Below, piece after piece: positions 6,151 through 6,381 of a stretch of DNA of 6,381 nt. The translations under genes were made by a program, and so were the position numbers. Positions within the stretch are counted from its first letter, which is position 1. Each line of letters starts with the position of its first letter. A model generated the notes under the pieces. The model searched no databases, was not told where the DNA came from, and was given only the letters and a program-made list of their open reading frames with translations. Origin of the DNA: Planctomycetaceae bacterium (GTDB lineage: Bacteria > Planctomycetota > Planctomycetia > Pirellulales > UBA1268); NCBI GenBank assembly GCA_947464585.1, contig CANHYS010000133.1, positions 1-6,381 on the forward strand, given 5' to 3'.

Positions 6151-6381
6151 TCAGCGGGCGGGCAGAGCCGCGGTGGTGCGGTTCACGGGGGGCAGGGGGC
6201 GAATCACGTCGCGGACATCGCTGGACCGCGTGTCGAGCCCGCTGTCAGCGAGCAGTCGCTCGAGATCCTCCCGCCGCGACCGGCCGTCGGCAGTCTCCGA
6301 AAGAACGAGTTGCGGCTTCCAATACATTCGATCACCCGCGATGCCCCACCGGTCGACCCGTGCATGGATGGCCGCGACAAG
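6151..6381 (-). CDS. C-terminal fragment of a putative ExbD-like companion protein
   Basis: An open frame enters from the right edge on the - strand and gives 76 codons before a TGA; its start lies outside the window. The visible part begins with A-R-V-D-R-W-G-I-A-G-D-R-M-Y-W-K-P (residues 7-23), followed by a hydrophobic strand Q-L-V-L, an Arg/Glu-rich helix ending L-L-A-D-S-G-L (44-49), and a Pro-rich tail. I recall similar R-W-G-I-A-G-D-R-x-Y-W-K-P endings in planctomycete proteins encoded directly beside the coiled-coil protein at 5116-6111, possibly the second subunit of the same motor-like complex. That link is inference. Position and codon use support a real gene, which a scan that requires a start codon would miss. 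Confidence 0.7.
   Translation of the reverse strand, partial: LVAAIHARVDRWGIAGDRMYWKPQLVLSETADGRSRREDLERLLADSGLDTRSSDVRDVIRPLPPVNRTTAALPAR

Overview
The window reads as chromosomal DNA from a planctomycete, probably near the Pirellulales. The evidence is high GC with matching codon use, a WD40 tail of the type found in planctomycete cytochrome/WD40 proteins, a Tat-exported Gfo/Idh/MocA oxidoreductase, an ExbD-like coiled-coil membrane protein of a type I associate with planctomycetes, and GCTTACGC-core intergenic repeats. The taxonomic call is inference from gene content; no rRNA or phylogenetic marker is present.

Layout. Left half, + strand: the last 94 codons of a WD40-repeat protein (to 287), a Tat-signal Gfo/Idh/MocA oxidoreductase (326-1624), a roughly 300-bp intergenic stretch with three copies of a short hairpin-like repeat (1661-1774), and a cytoplasmic creatininase-family metal amidohydrolase (1922-2701). 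Right half, - strand, read from the right edge inward: the C-terminal 76 residues of a protein that appears to pair with the next gene (6151-6381), an ExbD/MotB-like one-TM coiled-coil protein (5116-6111), a PstS-like periplasmic binding protein (3959-5008), a 120-bp gap with two more copies of the repeat, and a secreted PDZ + YbaY-like + DUF4214-like protein (2720-3838). The two halves converge at 2701/2720 with only 18 bp between the stop codons.

How the genes may work together. The right half looks like an envelope module: an ExbD-like proton-channel partner subunit, its companion, and a PstS-type binding protein with no ABC permease or ATPase in view. This recalls the ExbB/ExbD/(TonB)/PstS-like clusters known from Bacteroidetes. 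On the left, the Tat oxidoreductase probably acts on sugar-like substrates outside the cytoplasm; its link to the creatininase homologue is only proximity.

The least explained signal is the repeat family. Five copies share the pattern ATCCC-N3-GCTTACGC-N3-GGG, usually followed by CTT-NN-ATG. They come in two subtypes, one with a perfect 8-bp stem and one with the three inner pairs broken, arranged as two tandem pairs plus one inverted single copy, all outside genes. No RNA genes, insertion sequences or CRISPR arrays were seen.
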